Of a stretch of 64,000 nucleotides of DNA, positions 24,200-34,415 are shown piece after piece. The notes below the pieces were generated by a model. That model saw nothing but the letters and a program-made list of their open reading frames with translations. It ran no database searches and had not been told where the DNA came from. The stretch's first letter is position 1. The number at the start of each line of letters is the position of its first letter. The translations under genes and the position numbers were made by a program. The stretch comes from Euryodendron excelsum (Eukaryota; Streptophyta; Magnoliopsida; Ericales; Pentaphylacaceae): positions 22,416,501 through 22,480,500 of the forward strand of contig CM065397.1 in the NCBI GenBank assembly GCA_033060915.1. The letters are read 5' to 3'.

Positions 24200-25700
24200 T
24201 TCAAACAAGAGTCCGATAGAAAACAGAAGGTCCGATTTGAAAGAGAGTTTGATTTGGAACTTGGATTTGAAGATTGAAAATTGAACATTGATTTGAAATT
24301 GACCTGGAAGATTTGAAAAGATTGGTTTTGGAAAGCTTGATTTTTGGAAACCTAGACTTAGGAAAGATGGAACCTAGGAAAGACTTGAGGTTTAAAAAAG
24401 ATTGAACTTGACTTGGAAGGGATTTAGAAAAGATTTGGAAAAGATTTGGCTCGAATGTTGGACTTTGAGAGTTGGAGTTTAAGAAAGATTGGATTTAGGA
24501 AATCTCGAATTTAGGAAAGTTTCAAAATAAGAAATCTCCATTTTAGAAAAGTTTCATTTTAGGAAAGATTTTAAATTAGGAAAGTTTAAAATAGGAAAGG
24601 TTTTGAAAGTTTGAATAGTCTTTTGAAATTTAGAAAGTTTAGAAAGTTTAGAATTTGAAAAGATTTAAAATTTAGAAAGTTTAGAATTTCGGAAAGATTT
24701 GAAGTTTGAGTTTTAGAAATACTTGAAATTAGAAAAGGTTTAAGTTTAAGAAAGATTTGAAAATTTAGATTTTGGAAAGTTGAAATTTGGAAAGGTATGG
24801 AATTAGGAAATGTTAGAATTAGGAAAGATTGGGATTAGGAAATGTTTGGATTAGAAAAGGTTTGAATTAGGAAAGATTCGGATTAGAAAAGGTTTGGATT
24901 CCTCTTTCCTAAAACAAAAGATTGGCCTTTATTTCTAAAAGGAGGTGATTTGATTTTATTTCAAAAAACGGAGGATTGGATCTAGTTTTCTAAATGGGAG
25001 ATTGGATTTGGTTTCCTAAAACGGAGGATATGATTTGACATGGGATTGGAAAGATGAAGTTTTGAAAATTCTAAATTTTGGTGTAGAAAATAGGGTTTGG
25101 AAATATATGATTTTGATGTAGAAAATAAGATTTAGTAACCTAAAGTTTGATGTAGAAAAGGAAATTAGAAATTAAGGTTTCCTAATTATGGTCCTAGGGC
25201 TTAAAAAAAAAGAGATTTTTGGAAAGTAGACATTTTGAAGTGAGTTTCTAGGAAGGAAACTTGAAGAGAGTTTTGGAAAGAAGACTTTAGAAAGTAAAAC
25301 TTTAAGAGAGTTTTTGGAAAAAGGGCTTTTTGGAAAGAGAACTTTTTAGGAAAGGGATTTGAAAAAAAAGCTTTAGAAAGTGAATTTTTCAAGAGAGTTT
25401 TTAGGAAGGGGCTTGAAATGAGTTTTTTAGAAAGTGAGTTTTGTGAAGGGAATTTTTAGAAAGCAATTTTGGAAAGGAGATTAGAGAGAGTTTTTAGAAA
25501 ATATATTGGAGAAGAGATTTTAGAAAGTAAATTTGAAAAGAGATTTTGAAGAGGGATTTTTGAAAAGCGAAACTTTTGGAAAGAGAGTTTTTAGGAGGAA
25601 ATTTTGAAAAGCGTTTTGGGAAATAGATTGAGAAAGAAGTTTGGAAAAAGATTGGAATGGGGACTTTTGCAAGTCTTTAAAAATATACCACTTTTCTAAA
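24200..25700 (-). repeat. Degenerate purine-rich repeat tract within the long LTR
   Basis: About 1.5 kb consists of loosely repeated units such as 'ttaggaaagtttgaa' and 'gaaagagagtttttagg' on the plus strand, almost free of C. The same tract is found at 54480-55560 and, as its complement (tttcctaatttcaaaac), at 47560-49200. It lies downstream of the TATA box in the sense direction, so it would be transcribed as a pyrimidine-rich leader. Small frames inside it are low-complexity by-products. Confidence 0.8.
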
Positions 25701-26561
25701 ACGATTCTAACCATGGAGGGATTAGAACCATTCTAGGATTATGGTTTTGAAAACAACAAGGACTTGAAAATGTGGACCATAATAGTCACTTTAAATATAT
25801 CACTTTCTTAAAGCAACCCTAACCATGGAATGGCTAGAATCACCTTAGGATTGTGGTTTCGAAAACAAGTTTTAAAGAATAAGATTTTAACGAAAGTTTT
25901 GAAAACAATTTTGATGCAAGTTTTGAAAACGATTTTCGATACAAGTTTTGAAAACAATTTTTGGAGAGATGTATGATTCATGATATGCACAATACAAGTT
26001 GGGGTCGTGAACATACAAGATTAAAGGCCTCACCACATTATCAAGGGGGGCAAACCCACTTAGTCTCTGGTTAGACTAAGAGAAAGCCCCCGACACGGTG
26101 ACTTTCAATAGCCTAATCCTACACATGAACCGGGGAGTCCCTTGTTTCAAGCATGCAAGAAAGGGGGGTAGAAGATGGGGATTGAAATAGAAGAAAACCC
26201 AAGTAGGTTAGGCGAGAGAAAAGAGGGGGGAATTGCGTAAACGTAAATAGAAAGCCCACCTTGTGTCTTCTTTGTTTTACTTTGTTTTACTTCAATCTTT
26301 GAGAACTTACTTTGGTCTTTGAGAGCTTCCAAGTTGCAGCACTTCAAGTCTTCAATGGAGGCTTTGGAGGCTAGTATATGAGTGTATAAGAGTGTATATG
26401 AGCTAGGGTTAAGTGTATAGAGGCTAGGGTTTGTATATAGAGACTAGGGTTTGAAGATCCTAAAGGAAACTAGGGTTTAGAAAGACTTCGAGCTCTTTAT
26501 ATCGAAGAGCAAGGTTTTTGGACTGAGTTTGCGGACCCTTTTCACGCTGAAGGAGGCTTTG

Positions 26562-26569
26562 TATTTATA
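26562..26569 (-). promoter_or_regulatory. TATA box of long LTR copy A
   Basis: TATAAATA on the minus strand, in the context GTCTATAAATACAAAGCC, shared with copy D at 56501-56508. It lies about 1.6 kb from the LTR 5' end. Confidence 0.65.
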
Positions 26570-26899
26570 GACAGAAGATTAACCTAGCGTCTGTTGCAGT
26601 GGCGCCAGGCAAAATTTCCTTCTGGCACCACTCCAGGCCAAATTTTGGCTCGGCGCCACTGCTAGTGGTGCCAGACACTTAGGAAAGTTTTAAGGTCGGC
26701 AAGCAACGTATCTTCAGAAGATTTGGACGCTTGTACTAGTGATTACCATGCAATTTTTAGCCTGACTTTACTAGCAGTGACTCCGGAAGGTCCAGGAATG
26801 ATTCAGAGGACCGGGAATGGCTCAGAGGGTTAGAAAGGGACAGGAACCCTTAGAATAGTGTCTTGGGGGTAATAGCCTGAAAAAATGATGTCAGGATTT

Positions 26900-27300
26900 T
26901 GTTGGAAGGGTTAACCGAGCCATTAGGGGCAAAACAGTCAATCGAGCTAGAAAGCTGTTGGGATGGACCTGGAATGTCCCGAAAGAAGACTTGAGGCTTG
27001 GAAGCATTAGCTAGAATGCTCCAGAAGGTTGCCGATTTGATACCTAGAGCTGGCGAGGTTGGAAAAGGCAATCGACCTACCAGGGGCAAAATGGTTATTT
27101 CGCACCAGGTTTGCCGGAATTGACTCGGAATGATCTAGAAATGCATCGAAAGGCCGGGGATACTATCAGAAGCATCCTTAAGAGATTACCGGTTTAATAC
27201 CCAGAGCCGGTGTGGTTGGAAAAGGCAACCGGCCCACCAAGGGCAAAATGGTCATTTTGACCAGAGGGTTTCGGAATTGGCCCAAAATTGACTGGAAGAC
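26900..27300 (-). repeat. 157-bp tandem modules in the long LTR (copy A)
   Basis: The motif GGGCAAAATGGTCATTTT or a variant begins at 26927, 27084 and 27241, exactly 157 bases apart each time. In the last two units it is preceded by 'gataccyagagcyggygtggttgg' or a close relative. The same spacing occurs in copies C and D. Confidence 0.85.
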
Positions 27301-28157
27301 ACCTAATCATGCCGGATCATCCTTGGGATGACCCTGAAAGTGTGGACTTACTGTTCTGAGGACTTAGATACTTTCTCAAGAAACATGCCGGAAATGGCCC
27401 TAAGGGCAGTTTAGTTATTTTTCACTGGAGTGGGCTAGCAGGCACTAGTGTTGACTTGGATTTTGAGTGTTTTTGCCACTCTAACGGTGGTCTCATGACA
27501 CAGGGGTTTGTTGGCAATTCCCAATGTTGACCTGTTTACGAGTGTTTCTGCCACTCTGACGGTTGCGATGTTTATGAGTACTTCTGTTACTCTAACAGTT
27601 CGCATTCATTCTAGAGACTGCTTGATCTCGGGAAGCTGTTGGGTAGACTTATCGTCTGAGGAATCAACTTTCTCAAAAGACGTGCCGAATAACGAACATT
27701 TCTTTATTGGCGGGCTAGCAAGCACCAAAGGTAGACCATTCTACCATCTCGGGGACTTGGGATCTCATCCCAGTCGATGGGTTTGAAGGAAGTTACTGTT
27801 CTGAAGATTTTTCTCAGAAGACATGCCGTACAGGATGGACTTACCACCTTGAGAAATCAACTTTCTCGAAAGGCATGCCAGATTTAATTGGTATTAGAAT
27901 TGGACTTGAAATTGGATTTGAGATTAAAACGGGGACTTACCGTCTTCGAAAAGATATGCTTACCAGAATTGGACTAAACAATGCCCTAAGGGCACTTTAG
28001 TCATTTTGCCTCTATTTTGGCCCAATGGGCCTGCGAAGCGATCGATTGACTGGATTATGTCTGAAAAATTGGTTGACTCGGAATATGTCCATATTGACTT
28101 GAATACAAGTCTGGACGAACTTGAGACTACCGAACGGGAAAAAATAGGGTGCTTACA

Positions 28158-28731
28158 GTTTGGTCTATGATATCCTCATTCCTATGGTTAGTGATGGGAT
28201 GAGCTAGTTCACTTAGGCACCCTTACCTAATAAGAATACTTGGAGATGGCACAAGGGACTTGTCCTCCGCTTGGACAACCAAGGTTTGCATTAAAAGAGT
28301 CAATTGACTTTGTATCTCATTAAGGCCCTCACTTAATCTAGAATTCACTTCTCCTTGAAATTTTATCGCTAGTTGAAGAGTGTTCTCTAGAGTATCCTCT
28401 ATGGTGTCCACTTATGTCCTAGTGTAAGGAATGTGATATTCCTCATAGGGTAAAAATTGGGCATGGAGATATTCACATGGTGGAGTTTGGTAGGGTGAAG
28501 GTGGTGCATGGTAATGGTCAAAGAATGAGGCTCAAAATGATGTTGTGAATATGTGCTCTCATATCTCCTACCAAGGTTAAATTGATTACACCCTCTAAGA
28601 TTGAAAGGTGGTCGTGGAGGCTCTTTTTGGCCATTAGCTTTAAAGTGTTCCCTAAGAGACATATTGGATGATGGATGGTGTGAAAATGTGTCACCAAACA
28701 TAATGAAGTGCACAATAGAATATGGATGCAA
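28158..28731 (-). pseudogene. Unrecognised ORF of the Athila-type element, N-terminal part
   Basis: Read leftward, the frame contains LREHFKANGQKEPPRPPFNL, then, after a one-base frame change near 28400, a likely coiled coil (ENTLQLAIKFQGEVNSRL, EIQSQLTLLMQTLVV). A TAA at 28223 is the only stop between this coiled coil and the part beyond the long LTR (22699-23290). The segment lies shortly after the 5' LTR and primer site, the position of gag. No capsid or zinc-knuckle motif was found, so function is open. Confidence 0.5.
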
Positions 28732-29168
28732 TGTACAAACAAATGTAGCACACCGCGCCTCAACACTTCATATACAACAATACTCAATAATTTTTCATCC
28801 GAACCTCCAATCTCCACATAATAATTCCACAAATTTCAACAATTTCAATCCAACCAAACCTCCAATCTCCACAAGTTATATACCACAAATTTGCAATAAA
28901 AACAATCCATAATTCTCTTATAGCAATCCTCTAATCAAAATTTTAAAATAAAACAAAATCTATATAAAACAAAAAAAAAAAATAAACCTAAAATAAAGAG
29001 AAAAAGAAAGAATGAAAATCTAACATACTATCACAAAAAATATAAAAAAAAGAAACGAAGTTATCGATGGCCTAAGTCGAAGATTCCACCGTTGTGGTAG
29101 ATTGATGGAAATTCAATCCACCAATTGCTCTTCAACCCAAAGATTGGTAGTGCTCGCCTCGTGCTTTT

Positions 29169-29188
29169 GGTCCTTGGCAACGGTACCA
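29169..29188 (-). other. Primer-binding site of the Athila-type element (tRNA-Asp type)
   Basis: On the minus strand TGGTACCGTTGCCAAGGACC starts five bases after the LTR. The complement of the 3' end of plant tRNA-Asp is TGGCGCCGTTGCCGGGGAT. The differences are mostly C/T and G/A changes, as expected from decay of methylated CpG. Confidence 0.75.
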
Positions 29189-29193
29189 AAACT

Positions 29194-30959
29194 TGACTCG
29201 CTTCCAAATGCGTCCTATAATTAGAGTTAGTTACCCTGCAAGAGTACGGGGGTCGCAATGAAGTATAAACCCGTAATTCGGTATCATTCTCTCCTAAGGG
29301 ACCTAGCCCAACATAAGCTTTGGACACTCAACTCGCACTAGCCTAACTCGGATTGACTAGAAATTACGTGAATTGAATCTAAAATGAAATGAAAAAAATA
29401 AAGGAACCGAAATCTTTTGTGGTTTTGATGGTTGTTTTGAATTTCTAAACTAATGCAATGAAAATAAAAGCAATTAACACTACGAAATTAAATTAAAAGA
29501 AATTGAAATTAAACTTAAAACAATAAAAAGGAAATTAGGCACAAATGATCCAATCATCCAATTCATCCAAGGCTTCCAATGGGGTTTATAACTCAAATCA
29601 AACACAACATTTAAGAGTGTTTGATTCCGAAGATTTAACTTTGAAAATCAATAATTCTCAAGCAATTGAAATTAGATACATGACCAATGGGGAATCAAAG
29701 GTTAATACCATCGATTTAACTAGGGTCAATACCAAATTTGTGGTTTGTGCATTGAATTAGTCAAACATAGTCAATAACCTAGGTTTTCTAAGGCATCTTC
29801 AATCAATTGATGAGAATAAATTTCTAGCAATTGTGGAGTATTTATCTAGTCAAGAGTCCTAAATTAATACCATCGATTTGTGTGATAAAAAAATTCCCAA
29901 ACTTAATCAATAATCTACTTTTTTAAAACTCCATATGTAATTACTAGGAATTCGAATTCTAGAAAAATATGACAATTAATTCATGAGATATCTCTATTGA
30001 AATTCTTAAATTATTTGGGTGATTTTCTCATTTAAACCCAATTTAAGAAACTAGCTAAATAAACTCATAATAAAAGCATGTAAAATGTAAATAAAGCATT
30101 TAGAGATTTAAACTAAAATTTACTTGAATATTAAGAGCATTTGGTTACAAGAAAAAAGAGAGAAAGTGCAAAAAAATGAAGAAAAATACAACACAATGAA
30201 AGAAAATTACAATATAACTAAAAACTACTATTACAAAGATAAATCTAAGCTAAAAATGAACAAAAATGGAGAAAACCAACCTTGGAGAGCTTCTCCCTGC
30301 TGCCCCTCTCCTAAAACTAACCCTAACTATACAAAAAAAACCTTCCAAACCCCCCTAAAACCCAGCTTCAGATGTAAAAAATGCAATTTGGAAGTCGAAA
30401 TAGCGTCTGAACAGACTTCAGACAGTGTGTCTGACGCGCGTCTGAAGGGTGTTCAGACTGTTACTGTTCATCGTTCGGACGCACTGTTTAGATAGTATTA
30501 TTCACCTTTCAGATGGTTGAACAGTAACCGTCCGAACGATGAACAGTGACCGTTTGAATGCACAATTTGGACGGTCATTATTCACTTTTTAGCCCATCAA
30601 CCTTCCAACTTTATTTTGACCACCTTAAAAGCTGGTTCAACCGGTGCACATTAGAGGATAAGTTGTAGCTCTTAAAGTCTTCTTTCCAATGGTGCAAAAC
30701 TCAGCTCAATTGTACATCAGAGCAAAAAGATATGGCCAAAATACCGAAACAGGTTGGACTTCTCATCACCGATTTACTCGTTTTGAACCCACTTTGATTA
30801 TTCTTTGCGTCTATTTGCTTTTATTAGCTCTTATTACCTACAAAACATATAAAAAACACAATAAATCAAATATGAAACTAAATTAAGATAATTAATTACA
30901 ATCTAAGTCTAACAAGGTGCGAATTAATGGCTTATAATTACACTTTTAGGGTGTAATCA
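29194..30959 (-). repeat. 5' LTR of the Athila-type element
   Basis: It matches 19153-20913 end to end and has the same terminal TGACTCGC...GTGTAATCA (plus-strand reading) and the same short unit cluster at about 30410-30580. Confidence 0.88.
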
Positions 30960-30964
30960 TACAT

Positions 30965-32854
30965 ATGTCCAAAGAACAACAGTAGAAGCTGGACTTGAAG
31001 TCTACTCCATATATCTTCATTGGCTACAGTGATAAAGAGTTCAAATACAGATTGTACGATCCAAAAACCAAAAAGACAATCAGAAGTAGGGACGTTGTGT
31101 TTCAAGAGAACCAATTTTATGAGAAAATGACTAAGTCCAGTGGTTCCAGGTCCCATGCTTTTGACATGACTCCAGATCCAATACCAGTCTAACTTACCAC
31201 AGACACTAGAATATATGAGGCAATTCCAGAAGATGAAGAAGAATATGGTGTTGAGCAGGGGGAGCAACACCCTCTCCACCAAATGTTGAAGTACCAGAAG
31301 TCGATAAGCCTCATCCAAGGTGATCGGTAAGAGATCGTGTCTTGATTCCATCAACTATATATCCGAAATCAGATTACATCATGCTTACTAATGAAGGGGA
31401 GCCAAAGGACTTCAAGGATGCACATTCTCATCTAGAAAAAGGTAAATGGATGTAAGCCATGCAAGAAGAGATGAGTTCCTTACAAAAGAATCAGACTTAT
31501 GAGTTAGTGAAGCTTCCTAAGGGAAAGAGGGCACTGAGAAGCAAGTGGATGTTCAAGCTAAAGAAAGATGGCAACAAAAAGTTAGTGAAAGACAAAGCTC
31601 GATTGGTCGTTAAAAGTTTTCACCAAAAAAAAGGAATTAACTTTGATGAGATATTCTCACTGGTGGTAAAGATGATCTCAATTGAAGTTATACTCGGATT
31701 GATTGTCAGCTTAGACTTGGAGCTTGAACAGATGGATGTTAAAACAAGTAATCACCAAAATAGTGGTACATGAAATTTGACTTATTCATGGTGAGTCATG
31801 GGTACAAGAGGACCATTGTAGGCCAGTGAGTGTATATATAGAGATTCCCCAATTGTAGCTTTGTGACACTCCTTCTCTATGTTGATGACATGCTAATCGT
31901 TAGACAGGATGTTGCAAAGATTAGCAAGCTAAAGAATGAGTTATCTCAATCATTTGGCATGAAAAATTTAGGCTGAGCTCAACAGATATTGGGCATGAAG
32001 ATTATTCGTGATAGGAAAGCCAAGAAGTTGTGGCTGTCACATGAAAGCTGTCACATGAAAGATTTGTTGAACAGGTGATCAAGAGGTTCAACATAAGAAA
32101 TGCCAAGCCAGTCAGTACTCCACTAGCAAATCACTTTAAGCTGAGCAAGAGTTCGTGTCCCTCCTCGAAAAGAAGATGGAAAACATGGCAGCAGTCCCCT
32201 ATTTTTCAGTAGTAGGCAGTTTAATGTATGTAATGACATGTACAAGGCCAGATATCGCTTACGTTGTAAGCATTGTTAGCAGTTTTCTTTCAAATCCAAG
32301 AAGAGCATTGGAAAGTGATCAAATGGATTCTCAGGTACCTAAAAGGTACGTCTAAGCTATGCTTGTGCTTTGGGAGAGCTAAACCAATTTTGGAAGGCTA
32401 TATAGATTCAGATATGGTCGGTGATCTTAATGGTAGAAAATCTACATTGGGATTTCTTTACACCTTCTCAAGGGGAGCTATTTTATGGTAATCTAAATTG
32501 CAGAAATGCGTGACTTTATCTACAATGGAGGCAGAGTATACTGCCGTAGCGGAAGCTAGGAAGGAAATGTCATGGGTGAAGCGGTTTCTCCAAGAATTAG
32601 GAGTCAAACAGAATGAATACATGGTGCATTATGAATAGTGATAATGCTATGAATTTGAGCAAGAAATCAATGTACCATTTGTAAACAAAACATATCGACA
32701 TTTATTATCATTGGATATGCGAGGTGATGGATCAATAGCAGTTAAAGTTGAGAGAATTCACACAAAAAAGAATATAGTAAACATGTTGACAAAGGTGGTT
32801 ACTCGTGAGAAACTTGAGCTATGTAGAGACATAACCAGAATGAACGCCAACTGA
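30965..32854 (+). pseudogene. Copia RT-RNase H (second part of the polyprotein), broken
   Basis: It resumes the integrase-RT linker with KSTPYIFIGYSDKEFKYRLY and IRSRDVVFQE. RT begins at 31459 (MQEEMSSLQKNQTYELV, ALRSKWMFKLKKDG) and contains the catalytic YVDD at 31878-31889. RNase H landmarks are TRPDIAYVVSIVSSFLSNP (about 32240) and TKHIDI (about 32690), ending with REKLELCRDITRMNAN and a TGA at 32852-32854. Frameshifts and stops are frequent after 31745. In a live element this part makes the cDNA in virus-like particles. YVDD is intact but the frame around it is not. Confidence 0.9.
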
Positions 32855-32887
32855 AGGACGCCAGATTACGTTCTCCTTCGATGGATA

Positions 32888-32901
32888 TGAACAGGGAGAA
32901 T
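32888..32901 (+). other. Polypurine tract of the Copia element
   Basis: GAACAGGGAGAAT directly precedes the 3' LTR. Confidence 0.7.
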
Positions 32902-33366
32902 TGTTGAGATGGTTCATACCCATTAGTTTAACCACCATTTAATATCCTTGTCTCCATGTTGACTTTTGTTCCTCTGCAAATCTTCAATTGGGTCCTAGAG
33001 CTTGCAATTGTGGACCTGCAATTTTGTTCATCCGCCTTCGTATACAATTGCAGGATTTGTCTTTTGACAAAGTGCAAGATACAACCGGAATTCAGTGCCG
33101 CTCAAATCTCCTCATTTATGTTTCCTATCCCCTTTAGCAACTATAAAATGAAGGCTTTGGGTGCAAATAAGAAGACAAGCAAGTAAGCAACAACAACAAG
33201 AGAGTGAGAAGTAGAAGAGAGTTTTTTTTGTGAGAGTTGTAGTAAAGTAGAGAGAGTGCCTAGAGCCTCCTTCTCTTACTTTACAAATTTTTCTTTCTTT
33301 GATTGGTGAAATTTCTTTGACCAAATTCTTTGTTTCTGGGTGTTTGTTTGATTTCTGAACCTAACA
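32902..33366 (+). repeat. 3' LTR of the Copia element
   Basis: 465 bases from TGTTGAGATGG to CCTAACA, with TATAAAA at 33142-33148. CTAAA follows at 33367-33371 as the target duplication. It is uninterrupted and so defines the empty site for the insertion in the 5' LTR. Confidence 0.92.
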
Positions 33367-33371
33367 CTAAA

Positions 33372-34045
33372 AAGTTCAAATCTACAATCATTATCTACCA
33401 ATTGAAAGCCCTCACTAGACAAAGCTCGGAAAATTTTAGGGACATGCATGGCCTTTTTATGGAAATCACTAAACTACGGAAACAAAATTAGTGATTCCTA
33501 AATTTGCAAATGACAAAAATATTCAAGCCATATGAGCTTCTAAAAGAGTGACTCATATGGCATGAATGGTGACTCATACATTTCTCAAAGAAAAGGTAAT
33601 GTGTTCTTGCTTTTCTAATTTTGTGCATCAAGATAGCTTGATTGCAAAAGACACAGCTAATTTGCGTTGGGAAAAGTTCTCTCTCTCTCTCTCTATATAT
33701 ATATGAATTCATATCAAAGCCGTATTTTTGGTGAAGCCTAAAGTGCTAGTAGTCCGTTATTGAGAAGTAAAATTGTGCATAGATTTTTTCATACTTAGAA
33801 CAAATTTCATAATTCATTGCTTGTTGCTTTCTAGTCCAAGCCTTGGTTTGTTTAATTAGTCATTAAGTTTCCTTTAATCTCGATAAACCCTTATTCTCTA
33901 GGTTAAGATTTTTTTTTTTTTGTAAAATATCGAGGGTAATTTCAGCCAAAGGATTATGATTATCATGTATGTGAATTGACATGGTTGTAATTAACCCTTA
34001 TTCTCTATGTTCTGATCGAATGGTTCTCTTTATTCGAGGTTTTAG
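33372..34045. other. Probable intron remnant upstream of the WRKY pseudo-exon
   Basis: AT-rich non-coding DNA ends in a splice-acceptor-like 'gaggttttag' before base 34046. A CT/TA microsatellite lies at 33679-33704. I looked for a WRKYGQK-encoding exon here and in 11843-14160 and saw none. Confidence 0.5.
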
Positions 34046-34415
34046 ATACAGAGATGCAGGGAGGATGAGCCAATCCTAGTTGTGACTTATGAAGGAGAAC
34101 ATAACCATGGAGTTCGTGGTACAGTTGTCGATTTGTCTTCTTCACCGGCTCATAGCTTGATCAAGAGCTCGATGCCTAATGCTCATTGTCCAATGGAAGA
34201 TAATCCTTCATGAGTCAACTATAGACCTTGATCTCACTCTTTCTGCGGCCAACCAAGAAATTAGAACACCCTCCCAGAGATTAGCCAAATATTACAAAAA
34301 TGAAGGCAACTGCAAAAAAGTTGAAGAAAATATTGCATTCTTAACCACAGATCCTAACTTCATGTTGGCTCTAGCTGAAGAAGTTGACATTCCATTACTA
34401 GAGATCCTAACTTGA
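34046..34415 (+). pseudogene. WRKY transcription factor, last exon, broken
   Basis: After an acceptor-like AG the frame reads IQRCREDEPILVVTYEGEHNH, the C-terminal half of a WRKY zinc finger with its two His. The exon starts at the 'VQR' position, where an intron interrupts the WRKY domain in groups IIa and IIb. The frame stops at a TGA (34211-34213). The adjacent frame carries on with STIDLDLTLSAANQEIRTPS and KKVEENIAFLTTDPNFML up to 34415, so one frameshift near 34180-34215 has occurred. The WRKYGQK-bearing exons are not found nearby, so this is a detached, broken duplicate of the gene ending at base 146. Confidence 0.82.

Larger units (their letters stand above)
23296..28157 (-). mobile_element. 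Long solo LTR (copy A), 4862 bp
   Basis: Flanked by GTTTG (23291-23295 and 28158-28162). On the minus strand it starts TGTAAGCACCCTATTTTTTC and ends GCGCGACA. It is bounded by a single target duplication with no internal gene, so it is a solo LTR left by recombination between two LTRs. It matches the copies at 45327-50031 and 53718-58167 along its length. The minus strand is taken as sense because it holds a TATAAATA box (26562-26569) followed by an AACCCTAG-rich leader. LTRs of this size are known in Ogre/Tat-type Gypsy elements, but I cannot assign the lineage without an internal region. Confidence 0.88.
19153..30959 (-). mobile_element. Non-autonomous Athila-type Ty3/Gypsy element, minus strand
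   Basis: Flanked by TACAT (19148-19152 and 30960-30964), it interrupts the Copia pol. LTRs of 1761 bases (19153-20913) and 1766 bases (29194-30959) are clearly similar, roughly 90 percent by eye. A primer-binding site on the minus strand at 29169-29188 and a purine tract (AAGTTGGGGGTTG on the minus strand) at 20914-20927 show that it reads leftward. The tRNA-Asp-type primer site, the G-rich tract and the long LTRs are typical of Athila. Without the inner insertion (23296-28157) only about 3.4 kb of internal sequence remains. I see no protease, RT or integrase, so it is a non-autonomous derivative with one unrecognised ORF. Confidence 0.85.
14166..33366 (+). mobile_element. Ty1/Copia LTR retrotransposon, split by nested insertions
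   Basis: Its outer ends are flanked by the 5-bp duplication CTAAA (14161-14165 and 33367-33371). The LTRs are 463 bases (5' copy, after removing the insertion at 14298-16219) and 465 bases (3' copy), with clear but imperfect similarity. A degenerate primer-binding site follows the 5' LTR and a purine tract precedes the 3' LTR. Between them lie gag, protease and integrase (17137-19152), then, beyond an 11.8 kb insertion, RT and RNase H (30965-32854). The order integrase before RT makes it Copia. Numerous stops make it inactive. About 4.7 kb of its own sequence remains in a 19.2 kb span. Confidence 0.93.
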
